DNA from: Chitinophagaceae bacterium
GTDB lineage: Bacteria; Bacteroidota; Bacteroidia; Chitinophagales; UBA10324
Length of the DNA: 44,587 nucleotides
Direction of reading: 5' to 3'
Assembly: GCA_947474435.1 (NCBI GenBank)
Contig: CANJII010000028.1
Location: 1-44,587 of the forward strand
Within the stretch, counting starts at the first letter, position 1. Every line of letters begins with the position of its first letter. The notes below the pieces were generated by a model. That model had not been told where the DNA came from. It searched no databases and worked only from the letters and a program-made list of their open reading frames with translations. This document shows, piece by piece, positions 26,144 through 35,902 of this stretch. The position numbers and the translations under genes were made by a program.

Positions 26144-27856
26144 ATGAAAAAAATTTTCCTTTCACTTACACTAGTAGTAGTAAGCTTAGGCATTTCGCTC
26201 AATGCTTCCGCTCAATTACCAAACGGTACCATTTGCCCTGATTGGACAGGTACTGATCTTAATGGCACTTCATGGCATTTGTATGATCTTTTAGACCAAG
26301 GCAAAACTGTTTTTATAGATGTTTCTGCTACATGGTGTTCTCCTTGCTGGAATTATCACACTGGGGTTACAAATGGTACCGGTGGAGTTCCTGCTTTGGA
26401 AAAATTATATAGTGATTTTGGTCCTTCTGGAACCAACGAATTAATGGTTTTCTTTATTGAAGGTGATGCTGCTACTACAAATGCTGATTTAAATGGCACC
26501 GGTACTAATACACAAGGTGACTGGGTTACAGGTACTTTGTATCCGATTATTGATGATGCAGCGATTGGAAATACTCTTTTAGATATTAGCTATTTCCCAA
26601 CTATTTACATGGTTTGCCCAGATAGGATTATTACTGAAAATGGTCAATTAACTTCAGCAGCACATAAAGCTAAAATGGATGCAGGCTGTTTTTCAGCTGT
26701 TGCGGGTGATGATGTAGGTGTTACTTCATCTCCGGATTTATTTGATCAGTTTTTTGGCTGTACAGCTCCTGCTTCTGTTCAATTCAGAATTGGAAACTAT
26801 GGTTCAACTACTCTTACTTCTTGTAACCTTGCAATTTCTGTAAATGGTGGAGCGCCTACTAACCAGCCTTGGACTGGTAATCTTGCACCTTTTGCTACTA
26901 CATTAGTTACTATTACTCCTACAGGTGGAGTTGGTGGCGATAATACTTTAACAGTTACTTGTTCTAGCCCAAATGGTAGTTCAGATGTTAATGCTGCTAA
27001 TAATTCAAAGGACTTGACTTTCTTCGTTTATCCAACAACAGGTGCTTCAAGCATTGTTGAAGGTTTTGAGGGAACAAGTGCACCTGCTGAATGGTTTGCT
27101 ATTGATCCAGACGCAAATGGAACTTGGTTCCCTTATAGCGCTTCCGGAGATGGTGGATTTGGAAATAGCGATGGTGGTGGTATAATGGAAATGTATTACA
27201 GTCCAAATGGCAATATTGATGATTATCAGGCACCTGCAGCAAGTTTTGTAGGAATGGCTCATCCTCTTTTAAAATTTGATATGGCTTATGCTGAGTATTC
27301 AAGTAACGGAACAACCTACAAAGACCGTTTAAAAGTTCGAGTTTCTTCAGATTGTGGATCAACTTGGTCAACTCCTTATGATTTACAAGGTGACGCTCTT
27401 ATGACCGGTGGAGTAGCTACTTCATATTTTATTCCTTCTGCGACACAATGGCGTACTGAGTATGTGGATTTAACATCTTTCTCAGGACAACAGCAGGTTC
27501 TCGTTAAATTTGAAGCAGTTTCAGGTTATGGAAACAATGTGTTTATTGATAATGTAAACATGACTTCAGGTAATGGAATCAATAATGCAAAAATTGTTGC
27601 TGAAGAAATGAGCATTTACCCAAATCCTTCTTCTGATGTAGCTACAGTTAATTTCTCATTAACAGAAGCATCTGATGTGAATATTTTAGTAACAAATACT
27701 CTTGGAGAAATTGTTATGGTTAAAGGTTTAGGTCAATTGTCTGCTGGCAATCTTCAGACTACTTTAGGTTTGGAGAATCTTGCTTCAGGGTTGTATAAAG
27801 TTACTTTACAAACCGGATCACAAAGCCAGACTCAAAAACTTTCTGTTATTAAATAA
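26144..27856 (+). CDS. Secreted thioredoxin-like protein with T9SS sorting domain
   Basis: A 570-residue surface or secreted protein. Signal peptide: MKKIFLSLTLVVVSLGISLN to ASAQ (residues 1-24). A thioredoxin/redoxin-like domain (about 25-180) has VSATWCSPCWNYH, the CxxC redox pair. About 190-300 is an immunoglobulin-like stretch. A jelly-roll-like domain (about 305-480) starts VEGFEGTSAPAEWF, as in choice-of-anchor/MAM-like domains of secreted Bacteroidota proteins. The C-terminus (about 490-570) is a T9SS type A sorting domain: MSIYPNPSSDVATV to QTQKLSVIK. I start at ATG 26144; the open frame extends to a TTG inside the -7 box. Codons are unusually uniform (GCT, ACT, GGT rich), suggesting high expression. 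A strong terminator follows. Substrate of the redox domain is unknown. Confidence 0.9.
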   Translation: MKKIFLSLTLVVVSLGISLNASAQLPNGTICPDWTGTDLNGTSWHLYDLLDQGKTVFIDVSATWCSPCWNYHTGVTNGTGGVPALEKLYSDFGPSGTNELMVFFIEGDAATTNADLNGTGTNTQGDWVTGTLYPIIDDAAIGNTLLDISYFPTIYMVCPDRIITENGQLTSAAHKAKMDAGCFSAVAGDDVGVTSSPDLFDQFFGCTAPASVQFRIGNYGSTTLTSCNLAISVNGGAPTNQPWTGNLAPFATTLVTITPTGGVGGDNTLTVTCSSPNGSSDVNAANNSKDLTFFVYPTTGASSIVEGFEGTSAPAEWFAIDPDANGTWFPYSASGDGGFGNSDGGGIMEMYYSPNGNIDDYQAPAASFVGMAHPLLKFDMAYAEYSSNGTTYKDRLKVRVSSDCGSTWSTPYDLQGDALMTGGVATSYFIPSATQWRTEYVDLTSFSGQQQVLVKFEAVSGYGNNVFIDNVNMTSGNGINNAKIVAEEMSIYPNPSSDVATVNFSLTEASDVNILVTNTLGEIVMVKGLGQLSAGNLQTTLGLENLASGLYKVTLQTGSQSQTQKLSVIK

Positions 27857-27880
27857 AATTATCAGAAAAAAATAATTAAA

Positions 27881-27914
27881 AAAAAGACCAGCTCATTTGA
27901 GCTGGTCTTTTTTT
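27881..27914 (+). terminator. Strong Rho-independent terminator
   Basis: AAAAAGACCAGCTC (27881-27894) and GAGCTGGTCTTTTT (27899-27912) form a 14-bp perfect stem with a 4-nt loop, continuing into a T run. It begins 25 bp past the stop of the thioredoxin-like gene. The A run on the left arm lets it work in both directions. Confidence 0.93.
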
Positions 27915-27921
27915 TTGACTA

Positions 27922-27955
27922 TTTGAATTGATTCAAAAAACTTCGGTTATATTTG
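27922..27955 (+). promoter_or_regulatory. Promoter of the small T9SS cargo gene
   Basis: -7 box TATATTTG (27948-27955), exact consensus, with TTTG at 27922-27925 (22-nt spacer) or TTG at 27928-27930 (17-nt spacer), both within the Bacteroidota range. The ATG follows 23 nt later. It lies just after the terminator of the previous gene, so the two genes are transcribed separately. Confidence 0.75.
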
Positions 27956-27978
27956 AATCTTAATAAAAAATTCATTTC

Positions 27979-28680
27979 ATGAAAAGAATTACTTCAGCAC
28001 TTTTACTTTTAATCTCAAATTTTTCTTTTGCGCAGACATATACACTAAGTGCAGATACATTTTCTCTTACTGTTCCTTTCACTGATGTACAGACGGATCA
28101 GTATTATGTATTAGGAGTTGATGCTGAACTAACAAATACTACTGGTGATACAGTCGCTTCAAATTGGATAAGAACTGTTCAATATTTAACAACAGGCTGG
28201 ACAACAAGTGTGTGTGACCCGGAAGCATGTTGGGGTGATGCCACAAGTACTGAAAATTTTAGTTTTTTACCTAACGCCATTTCTCCGGTAATAGTTGATT
28301 TTAAACCAAATCAACTTTCAGGATATGGAATAGTAAAAGTTACTTTCAGAAAGCAAGGAAATAATTTTGATAATATTGAAGGAACATTTATCGGAATTGT
28401 TGATGCTGGAAGTGGTGTTTCATCTATTGAAAAATTAGATGGTATTAAGATATTCCCAAATCCTGCCAAAGAGAATTTAATGGTTGTGGCTAGTTCATAT
28501 TCCTTACCATTTTCTGTTGAAATTTATAATGTATTAGGAAATAAAATAAATGCTTTCATTCAAGAATCAGACAACAATATTACTACCATTGATTTGAATG
28601 GAATTAAAAGCGGTGTTTATTTTTTAAGAATGAAGTTAGCAGACAATTCAGTTGTTATCAGAAAGTTTACAAAAAATTGA
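27979..28680 (+). CDS. Small T9SS-sorted surface protein of unknown function
   Basis: A 233-residue exported protein. Signal peptide: residues 1-18 (ending FSFAQ). The central domain (about 19-145) is beta-rich with Cys68 and Cys73 near WTTSVCDPEACWGD, plausibly a disulfide pair; it may be an immunoglobulin-like domain with COG1470-like FxxP/F repeats, but I cannot name it. The C-terminus (about 150-233) is a T9SS type A sorting domain: IKIFPNPAKENLMV, VEIYNVLGNKI, GIKSGVYFLRM, ending RKFTKN. It has its own promoter and lies between two other T9SS cargo genes. Confidence 0.82.
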   Translation: MKRITSALLLLISNFSFAQTYTLSADTFSLTVPFTDVQTDQYYVLGVDAELTNTTGDTVASNWIRTVQYLTTGWTTSVCDPEACWGDATSTENFSFLPNAISPVIVDFKPNQLSGYGIVKVTFRKQGNNFDNIEGTFIGIVDAGSGVSSIEKLDGIKIFPNPAKENLMVVASSYSLPFSVEIYNVLGNKINAFIQESDNNITTIDLNGIKSGVYFLRMKLADNSVVIRKFTKN

Positions 28681-28971
28681 TTTTACTTTTGACAACATAT
28701 AAGAATTATTAAAGTATCCAATATTTTATCAAATTAAATTTCTCAAGATTTTTATTAATATAACTGATTGATTTTTTATTCTGTTGTTTTATATGATTGT
28801 TGCTTACTTGTCATTTTTTAATTAATAAAATTGGAACTGCTAATAAAAGTTATCGAAAATTATTCTCATTATTTACTTCTCCTGTTTTTATTGATCAGAA
28901 GTATTTGATTTCGTATTATTGACTTAATTTTTTAATGGTTATTTCTGGTAAAAATTTTTAACAAACTTCCT

Positions 28972-31900
28972 ATGAAAAAAATACTCTTTGCTTTTTTCCT
29001 AATATCATTTCTTTCAACGAAGGCACAAATTCCTTATTCTACAATTCCATTAAAAGGTAATGAACCGGAATGGGTGCAACTGATGCTTCAACCCAATGCT
29101 GACCCCGGAATCGTTTCAGAAAAATTTAAAGCGTATTTCAAAACACATCCGTTCGAAAAAAATTATTTCACACAATTTTATAAGCACTGGATGATGCTTC
29201 ATGCACGCGATAACAATGGTTCGTTATTCGGTTTGCCATTGGATGATTCAAAATTTAATCAGGCAGATTATTTAGCGCACTGTTTATATCTTCAAAATCA
29301 ACGAGCTGCTAATTGGGAATGCATAGGCCCGTTTGATTTTGATAAAGAAGCTGCAGGAAAAAGCTATGCTGCAGGAGCAGCCCATGTTTACACCACCGAA
29401 CAATCCATTTCAAACACAGATATTTTATATGCCGGAACTGCAAATGCCGGAGTATGGAAAAGTATTGATAAAGGAAGTACTTGGGTGAACCTCACAAAAG
29501 ACATGATGCTTGGCACAGTACTCGCCTTGGAAATTGACCGAACCAATCCTGACATTGTTTATTTCGGGGGTGCCGGAAAAGTTTATAAAACCATTGATGG
29601 CGGTACATCGTGGAACATTACCGGTGATGTCACATTTAATTCAACAACAAAAACAATTAGGGACATAGTGCAATCAACTGTGAATGCAGATGAATTATGG
29701 ATGGCAGCCGATCAGGGATTTTATCATACAACAGATGGGGGTGTGAATTGGGCGTTACAATATTCAGGTGCCTGGAAAGAAATTGAAATTCATCCAATCA
29801 ATCCGCAAATCATGTATTCGATAAAACAAAATGGAGTGAAAACGGAATTTTACAAATCATATGATGGCGGTCAAACTTTTATTAATATTATAAATGGTTA
29901 TCCATCTGCAGTTTCACCAGATGAACAAAAGCGAACTGAAATTGCAGTAACACCTGCTGCACCGAATATTGTTTATGCTTTAGCCACAGGTGAAGCTGAC
30001 GGCGGAAAAGGTTTATATGGAATTTATGTAAGTCACGATGCCGGTGAGAGTTGGTCGTTTCAATGTTGTGGTACAGGGCCCGGAGGATTTCCTGATACAA
30101 GTACTAATAAAAATTTATGCGGATGGGATGATCATGGTGGCGATGATGGCGGACAATGGTATTATGATTTAGCATTGGAAGTTTCACCGTTTGATTCAAA
30201 TGAAGTTCATGTTGGTGCAGTGAATCACTGGATAAGTTATGATGGTGGAGTAAATTGGTTTTGTCCATCGAAGTGGAGTCACTCCGGAAAAGTAAATTAT
30301 GTGCATGCGGATATTCACGACATTCATTTTTATGGAAATGACTGGTGGATCAGTTGCGATGGCGGAATTTTTTATTCACAATCGCAAGGCGATACTTTCA
30401 ACCGAAAACAATTCGGAATTGCCGGAACCGATTTCTGGGGATTCGGAATGGGAGAATGGGAAGGCGAAGAAGTAATGGTTGGTGGCACTTATCACAACGG
30501 TACTTTACTGCGCGATTTTAATACTTACACCAATGGCTGGCTCAGCACTATGGGTGGCGATAATGTTTTAGGCGGAGTTAATTATGGCGACTCACGAATT
30601 ATTTATTCAGATTACGGTCGGCATAAAATACCAGGTGATAGGACTGTAGATTTATTAAACCTTGGAACAGCCATGCTTCCGAATAATTCATACATCATTG
30701 GCGAAGCAGGCGATTTTGAATTTCACCCGAATCTGTTTAATACAATTTATATCGGGAGAGATTCATCAATCTGGAAAACGGATGACCAAGGCGCTACATA
30801 TACATTGCTTCATAATTTCGGAGGAGGAATTATTACTTCTATTGAAGTTGCTCCAACAAATCCATCAGTTATTTATGCATGCTACTATCTGAGTTATTAT
30901 GGTGCAAAAAAATTGTTCAAATCAACTGATGCAGGTCTATCCTGGATTGAAATAACTCCGGCTGCTTCAGTATTTAATAATGCATCAGCAGGAATTCCAT
31001 TTGATATTGCAGTGAGCGGAAGCAATGAAAATGAATTGTGGCTTGTGCGCATTCCACAAAGTTCACAACTAAGTAATCTGAATGGCTATAAAGTTTTTAA
31101 AACCATAGATGGTGGAACCAACTGGATAAATCTCACAACACCTATGCTCGATGGCGAATACATTACCTGTATAGAACATCAGCGGGGAACAGATGGGGGA
31201 ATTTATATTGGGACGCGAAGAGCTGTTTATTATCGAAATAACACAATGTCTGATTGGGAGCTTTACAACAGTGGTTTACCTGTGAGTATTGGAAGCACAC
31301 AGGTTTTAATAAATTACAAATCCGGTAAGGTAGTGAATGCCACTGACCGAAGTGTGTGGGAATCTCCTGTGTACGAACCATCAGCCCCACAAGCAATAAT
31401 TTCTGCGGATAAAAATGTCAGTCATTGCACACGCGATACGATTTATTTTCATGACCATTCAAATCTGCTGGATCAAAGTGCCACATCAACATGGAGTTTT
31501 CCGGGTGGAAATCCTTCTTCATCCAATCTTCGAAATCCGAAAGTTGTTTATGCTGCACCCGGAGTTTATTCCGTTTCATTAACTGCAACTAATTCAGTTG
31601 GAACATCAACACAAACACTAAATAATTTTATTATCGTTTACAATGAATGTTTTGCTGATACTGTACCCGGAAATTGTTTGAGTCTTGATGGTTCTGATGC
31701 TAAATCTGTTGGGCCATCATTAAATCTGAATTCAAATACAGTAACTTTTTCAGCATGGATTAAACCTGTTGGTCAACAGAATGATTGGGGTGGAATTATT
31801 TTTTGCCGTGGAGGAAATACCACCGCAGGTGTAAGCATAAAATCAGATAATGAAATCAGAATTCATTGGAACGATAGTCAATGGGGATGGAGCAGTGGAT

Positions 31901-33012
31901 TGCATGTGAACGACAATGAGTGGTCGCACATTGGTTTTGTTGTTACACCAGATTCGGCTATTGTATATGTAAATGGAATTCCGTCAACTGATCATACTTC
32001 ATTTGCCACTGAAGAATTTAACAGTCCACTGAACATTGGAGAAGACCCGAATGGTGGTAGTCGTTTTTTCACGGGCAAAATTGATGAAGTGTGTGTATAC
32101 AATCGTTCACTTTCAAAAAATGAAATTCGTGATTTAATGCACCTCACAAAAAAACCAACTGATGATACTTCCTTGGTTTTATATTATCAGTTCAATGAAT
32201 CAGGAGGACCTGTTCTCGACAAAGTTGGAAATAAACACGCAGGTTTATCGGGTGATGCAAGCAGAGTTTCCTGTTCCGGACCTTTTGGTGGTGGAAATAG
32301 TTTCCGGAAGAATATTACGACTTCCGGAAATCATATATTCACTAACACCGGTTTAGCTACTGATTGGACAACCGGAGCAACTCTTCCAAACGGCGAAGTG
32401 GTAGTTACTCGAATCAATTTAAATCCCGATCAAACTCCAGCGCAAAACTGGAACGCACGCAGTTACTGGACCATGGATAATTATGGAACCAATCCGTTTA
32501 TTGATTTACCGCAACAAATTTCTTTTGATAAAATCGGAACAGTGAGCACAACTGATCAGCAAAATCCAAATCGTTTTAAATTATACCTGCGCGATCACAA
32601 TTCAGATGGAAACACCTGGGGAACACCGAATGACAGTGCAAATCAATGCACATCAGGTACAGATGGTTCAGCACAATTTGGAAATGTAAGTTCGTTTGTT
32701 TCTTCGTCGCAGTTCGATATTATTAATTCATCCATTTTAGTAATCGGAGCACAGCAAATTCTTTCTGAGAATTATGAAATGAATGCATCCGTTTATCCTT
32801 CTCCGATTTTAAACACCGATAAGCTTTATGTAAAAACAATTTGTAAGGGCGAATGCCGCATCGAATTATTTTCTTCAATCGGACAAAAAATAACCGAGCA
32901 GCAATTCATAAAAGAAACTTCTCTCTCGTTAAAGGATTTGCCTGCCGGAATTTATCACTACACTTTTCATTCTTCGGATTACGAACAGAATGGTGAAGTA
33001 GTGATTCAGTAA
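28972..33012 (+). CDS. Large secreted Asp-box/PKD/LamG protein with T9SS sorting domain
   Basis: A 1346-residue secreted or surface-attached protein. Signal peptide: residues 1-19 (ending STKAQ). Residues about 100-800 hold a VPS10/sortilin-like beta-propeller with at least eight Asp-boxes of the form (S/T)xDxGxxW, for example SIDKGSTW, TIDGGTSW, TTDGGVNW, SHDAGESW, STDAGLSW. A PKD domain (about 805-890, STWSFPGGNPSS) follows, then a LamG/concanavalin-like jelly roll (about 900-1080, FSAWIKPVG, FTGKIDEVCVYNRSLS), a spacer, and a type A sorting domain at the end (about 1265-1346, ASVYPSPILNTDKL, AGIYHYTF). The layout suggests glycan or protein binding outside the cell; no catalytic residue is evident. 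The 291-bp upstream gap is AT-rich with no clear promoter motif. Confidence 0.9.
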   Translation: MKKILFAFFLISFLSTKAQIPYSTIPLKGNEPEWVQLMLQPNADPGIVSEKFKAYFKTHPFEKNYFTQFYKHWMMLHARDNNGSLFGLPLDDSKFNQADYLAHCLYLQNQRAANWECIGPFDFDKEAAGKSYAAGAAHVYTTEQSISNTDILYAGTANAGVWKSIDKGSTWVNLTKDMMLGTVLALEIDRTNPDIVYFGGAGKVYKTIDGGTSWNITGDVTFNSTTKTIRDIVQSTVNADELWMAADQGFYHTTDGGVNWALQYSGAWKEIEIHPINPQIMYSIKQNGVKTEFYKSYDGGQTFINIINGYPSAVSPDEQKRTEIAVTPAAPNIVYALATGEADGGKGLYGIYVSHDAGESWSFQCCGTGPGGFPDTSTNKNLCGWDDHGGDDGGQWYYDLALEVSPFDSNEVHVGAVNHWISYDGGVNWFCPSKWSHSGKVNYVHADIHDIHFYGNDWWISCDGGIFYSQSQGDTFNRKQFGIAGTDFWGFGMGEWEGEEVMVGGTYHNGTLLRDFNTYTNGWLSTMGGDNVLGGVNYGDSRIIYSDYGRHKIPGDRTVDLLNLGTAMLPNNSYIIGEAGDFEFHPNLFNTIYIGRDSSIWKTDDQGATYTLLHNFGGGIITSIEVAPTNPSVIYACYYLSYYGAKKLFKSTDAGLSWIEITPAASVFNNASAGIPFDIAVSGSNENELWLVRIPQSSQLSNLNGYKVFKTIDGGTNWINLTTPMLDGEYITCIEHQRGTDGGIYIGTRRAVYYRNNTMSDWELYNSGLPVSIGSTQVLINYKSGKVVNATDRSVWESPVYEPSAPQAIISADKNVSHCTRDTIYFHDHSNLLDQSATSTWSFPGGNPSSSNLRNPKVVYAAPGVYSVSLTATNSVGTSTQTLNNFIIVYNECFADTVPGNCLSLDGSDAKSVGPSLNLNSNTVTFSAWIKPVGQQNDWGGIIFCRGGNTTAGVSIKSDNEIRIHWNDSQWGWSSGLHVNDNEWSHIGFVVTPDSAIVYVNGIPSTDHTSFATEEFNSPLNIGEDPNGGSRFFTGKIDEVCVYNRSLSKNEIRDLMHLTKKPTDDTSLVLYYQFNESGGPVLDKVGNKHAGLSGDASRVSCSGPFGGGNSFRKNITTSGNHIFTNTGLATDWTTGATLPNGEVVVTRINLNPDQTPAQNWNARSYWTMDNYGTNPFIDLPQQISFDKIGTVSTTDQQNPNRFKLYLRDHNSDGNTWGTPNDSANQCTSGTDGSAQFGNVSSFVSSSQFDIINSSILVIGAQQILSENYEMNASVYPSPILNTDKLYVKTICKGECRIELFSSIGQKITEQQFIKETSLSLKDLPAGIYHYTFHSSDYEQNGEVVIQ

Positions 33013-33026
33013 AATATTTTTCTTAT

Positions 33027-33066
33027 AAAAAAGAAGGCATTCATTAAAGGAATGCCTTCTTTTTTT
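33027..33066. terminator. Bidirectional terminator between convergent genes
   Basis: An A-rich arm with AAGAAGGCATTC (33031-33042) pairs with GAATGCCTTCTT (33050-33061) around a 7-nt loop, with A and T runs on the two sides. It ends transcription of the 4-kb T9SS gene (stop 33012) and of the FKBP gene (stop 33088, minus). Confidence 0.93.
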
Positions 33067-33087
33067 ATTCCATTTTTTGAAATCAAT

Positions 33088-33522
33088 TTATTTAATTCCC
33101 AACAACTCCACTTCAAAAATCAAAGTGCTGTTTGGGCCAATGTGCGAACCGGCTTGTTGTTCACCATAGGCAAGATTGGGTGGAAGAAATAATTTCCACT
33201 TACTGCCGACAGGCATCAGTTGCAATGCTTCGGTCCATCCGCTGATAACTCTGTTCAATGGAAAACTTGCTGATTGTCCGCGTTGCACTGAACTATCGAA
33301 CACAGTTCCGTTAATCAACGAGCCATGATAATGACAGGTAACAGTATCAGTTGCTCTTGGTTTTGCTCCGTCCCCGGTTAGCATGATTTCATATTGTAAA
33401 CCGCATTCAAGTGTTACCACTCCCGGTTTTAATTTATTCTGTTCTAAAAATTCCATTCCTTCTTTCAGGTTCTTTTCAGCTTTATCTGATTTGATTTGAA
33501 ATAATTTGTCGGCGATTCCCAT
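33088..33522 (-). CDS. FKBP-type peptidyl-prolyl isomerase
   Basis: A 144-residue proline isomerase. A short charged N-terminal helix (residues 1-30, [17 protein letters not shown]) resembles the dimerisation arm of FkpA/Mip proteins, but no signal peptide precedes it, so I predict a cytoplasmic protein. The FKBP domain (about 40-144) has [32 protein letters not shown] and [10 protein letters not shown], with the conserved hydrophobic and Asp pocket residues kept. It is convergent with the T9SS gene and divergent from moaA, with its own good promoter. A folding role, possibly for exported proteins, is inferred. Confidence 0.94.
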   Translation of the reverse strand: MGIADKLFQIKSDKAEKNLKEGMEFLEQNKLKPGVVTLECGLQYEIMLTGDGAKPRATDTVTCHYHGSLINGTVFDSSVQRGQSASFPLNRVISGWTEALQLMPVGSKWKLFLPPNLAYGEQQAGSHIGPNSTLIFEVELLGIK

Positions 33523-33568
33523 TTTTATTTTTTTTAAAAGTTTGCTTGTGAAATTTTTTTCTGAATGG

Positions 33569-33601
33569 CAAACTTACTGAACTTACAACTGGCGGAACAA
33601 A
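33569..33601 (-). promoter_or_regulatory. FKBP gene promoter
   Basis: Minus strand: TTTG (33598-33601), 21-nt spacer, TAAGTTTG (33569-33576). Both boxes and the spacing match the Bacteroidota consensus TTTG-N17-23-TAnnTTTG. The start codon is 46 nt downstream. This is among the cleanest promoters in the window. Confidence 0.8.
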
Positions 33602-33623
33602 AAATTAAAAGACAGTTATTAAT

Positions 33624-33631
33624 TATCTTTG
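33624..33631 (+). promoter_or_regulatory. -7 box TATCTTTG upstream of moaA
   Basis: An exact TAnnTTTG match 68 nt before the moaA ATG and the only good candidate promoter for the molybdenum-cofactor/formate gene run. No TTTG is seen at normal -33 distance, so activator-dependent initiation is possible. Confidence 0.5.
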
Positions 33632-33699
33632 TATCGTTGGAAAATTATTCTGAATTGCAACTTCAAATTTTAGAAAAATTACTGAACAAAAATTAATAG

Positions 33700-34680
33700 A
33701 TGCTAAAAGACTCTTTCGGTCGAATTCACGATTACCTGCGCATTTCGCTGACAGATAAATGCAATTTGCGTTGTGTTTACTGTCATCCGACCAAAGCATT
33801 GCACGGCCATCATGATTATGCGAAGAATATGTCGGCTGAAGAGATAGAAAAAATCGTTTCCGTTTTTGTAGGTGAAGGAGTGAATAAAATTCGCCTAACA
33901 GGTGGCGAACCTTTAATCAGAAAAGATGCGAAAGAAATTATTGAGCGTTTATCAAAATATCCCGTCAAGTTAACCATCACCACCAACGGAGTTTTTGTTC
34001 ATGATTTTATTGACACATTCAGGCAAGCGAAATTAAAGTCGGTGAATGTGAGTCTGGATTCATTGAACAAAGTGAAAAATTTCTCGCTCAACCAACGCGA
34101 TGAATTCGACAGAGTAAAAAGCAACATTGATTTATTACTGGAAAATAATTTTCATGTAAAAGTGAATGTGGTGGTGATGAATGGTGTGAATTCAGAGGAG
34201 GTAAATGATTTTATAGAATGGACAAAAAAATTTCCAATACACATCCGCTTCATTGAGTTCATGCCGTTTCCCGGAAATAAATGGGACCATAAAAAAGTTT
34301 TTACGCACCAGCAGATTCTTGAAACTGTTTCTGAAAAATATATAGTCGAAAAATTATCAGACGACAAGCACGATACAGCTAAAAAATATTTCATTCCGAA
34401 TCACCAAGGAACATTCGCTGTCATCAGCACCATGAGCGAACCGTTTTGCAGCGGTTGCAATCGCATGAGAATTACTACGGATGGTAAAATGCGCAACTGT
34501 TTATTCTCAAAAACCGAAACCGATTTACTTACTGCACTTCGTTCAGGAAACGATATTGTTCCGTTAATTCGTGAATGTCTTTATGGTAAACATTACATGC
34601 TTGGCGGAAATCATGATGAACACTGGGGTGAAGAAGAAACTTCTTCGCACCGTAGAAGTATGCTCGGTATTGGCGGATAA
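33700..34680 (+). CDS. moaA: GTP 3',8-cyclase MoaA
   Basis: A 326-residue radical SAM enzyme that starts molybdenum cofactor synthesis by converting GTP to 3',8-cyclo-GTP, which MoaC then converts to cyclic pyranopterin phosphate. The N-terminal cluster ligands are Cys21, Cys25 and Cys28 (DKCNLRCVYC), and LTGGEPLIRKD is the SAM-binding GGEP motif. The second cluster site is in EPFCSGCNRMRITTDG with the later RNCLFS cysteine. The catalytically important C-terminal Gly-Gly (GIGG) is present. It is first in the cluster, 24 bp before moeA. MoaC, its partner enzyme, is not encoded in this window. Confidence 0.97.
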   Translation: MLKDSFGRIHDYLRISLTDKCNLRCVYCHPTKALHGHHDYAKNMSAEEIEKIVSVFVGEGVNKIRLTGGEPLIRKDAKEIIERLSKYPVKLTITTNGVFVHDFIDTFRQAKLKSVNVSLDSLNKVKNFSLNQRDEFDRVKSNIDLLLENNFHVKVNVVVMNGVNSEEVNDFIEWTKKFPIHIRFIEFMPFPGNKWDHKKVFTHQQILETVSEKYIVEKLSDDKHDTAKKYFIPNHQGTFAVISTMSEPFCSGCNRMRITTDGKMRNCLFSKTETDLLTALRSGNDIVPLIRECLYGKHYMLGGNHDEHWGEEETSSHRRSMLGIGG

Positions 34681-34704
34681 ATATTTTATTAATTTCATGC
34701 TCCG

Positions 34705-35889
34705 ATGGTAATAGCTATAGAAGCAAGAAATGCAGTAATCAGTACTGTTCAGCAAGGCAAAAAAGAAATTTTATCCTTATCAAAATCACCAGCATGCATT
34801 TTAGCTGAAGATATAATTTCTCCGATTGATTCGCCTCCATTTGATAATTCAGCAATGGATGGATATGCTTTCCGTTATAATGATTTTGTTAATCAGCAAG
34901 AAATAAAAATCATTGGAGAATCAGCAGCCGGAAAAAGTTTTTCAAAAAAAATTAAACAAGGAGAAGCAGTTCGGATTTTTACGGGAGCCGAAGTTCCGGT
35001 TGGTGCAGATACTGTAGTGATGCAGGAAAAAATTTCAATCGCTAATGAAAAATTAATTATTCAGGATGATAAAATTTTTCTTGGAGCGAACATTCGTTAC
35101 AAAGGTTCACAGATAAAAAAGAAAGATTTGGCATTGAAGAAAGGCGCTCAGTTAAATCCGGGTACAATCGGATTTCTTTCTTCAATCGGAATCGGTAAAG
35201 TCAAAGTGTTTTCAAAACCAAAAGTTGCAATCATTGTAACTGGTAGCGAATTGCAGCAACCCGGAACCAAACTGAAAACAGGAAATATTTATGAATCCAA
35301 TTCAGTTGCTCTGCAAAGTGCATTACAAACAGACGGAATAAATTTTATAAAAACATTTATTGTTAAGGACAATAAAAAATCAATCCGAGCCACTTTCAAA
35401 AAAGCGATGAAACAATGTGATTTTATTTTATTCACGGGTGGAATTTCAGTAGGTGATTATGATTTTGTCGGGACAATAATGGAAGAAGAAAAAGTAAAAA
35501 CTATTTTTTACAAAGTGAAACAAAAGCCCGGCAAGCCATTGTACTTCGGAGTAAAAAACAAAAACTACATTTTCGGTTTACCCGGAAACCCAGCCTCGGT
35601 GCTCACTTGTTTTTATGAATATGTAATTCCTGCTCTACGGAAATTTCAGGGATTTGAAAATCCATTTTTGAAATCCATTTCAGTTTCATTGACAAAAACC
35701 ATCAATAAAAAATCCGGCCTGACTCATTTCATGAAAGCCGCAACAGACTATAAAACTGTAACTCCATTGGAAGGTCAGGAATCTTTCATCATGAAATCAT
35801 TTTCAGATTCCAATTGCTTCATAGTTGTTCCAGAAGAAGTGGAAACAATAAAAGCCGGGGATTCAGTTGAAATACATTTATTGCCATAG
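34705..35889 (+). CDS. moeA: Molybdopterin molybdenumtransferase MoeA
   Basis: A 394-residue enzyme inserting molybdate into adenylylated molybdopterin. Typical motifs are PPFDNSAMDGYA (about residues 44-55), FTGAEVPVGADTVV, VTGSELQQPG, FTGGISVGDYDFV and LPGNPASVLTCFYEY, in the family order, and length is normal. MogA/MoaB, which makes the adenylylated intermediate, is not in the window. It is 24 bp after moaA and 13 bp before the transporter gene, so co-transcribed. Confidence 0.96.
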   Translation: MVIAIEARNAVISTVQQGKKEILSLSKSPACILAEDIISPIDSPPFDNSAMDGYAFRYNDFVNQQEIKIIGESAAGKSFSKKIKQGEAVRIFTGAEVPVGADTVVMQEKISIANEKLIIQDDKIFLGANIRYKGSQIKKKDLALKKGAQLNPGTIGFLSSIGIGKVKVFSKPKVAIIVTGSELQQPGTKLKTGNIYESNSVALQSALQTDGINFIKTFIVKDNKKSIRATFKKAMKQCDFILFTGGISVGDYDFVGTIMEEEKVKTIFYKVKQKPGKPLYFGVKNKNYIFGLPGNPASVLTCFYEYVIPALRKFQGFENPFLKSISVSLTKTINKKSGLTHFMKAATDYKTVTPLEGQESFIMKSFSDSNCFIVVPEEVETIKAGDSVEIHLLP

Positions 35890-35902
35890 ATAATTTTCAA
35901 TA

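Noticed and set aside
28681-28971. Search for a small gene or RNA in the 291-bp AT-rich gap before the 1346-residue T9SS gene
   Set aside because: No open frame with a plausible protein, no stable hairpin and no tRNA-like fold could be seen.
33523-33699. Possible molybdenum-cofactor riboswitch upstream of moaA
   Set aside because: The leader is short, AT-rich and shows no strong helices of the kind that motif needs; only a -7 box is visible.
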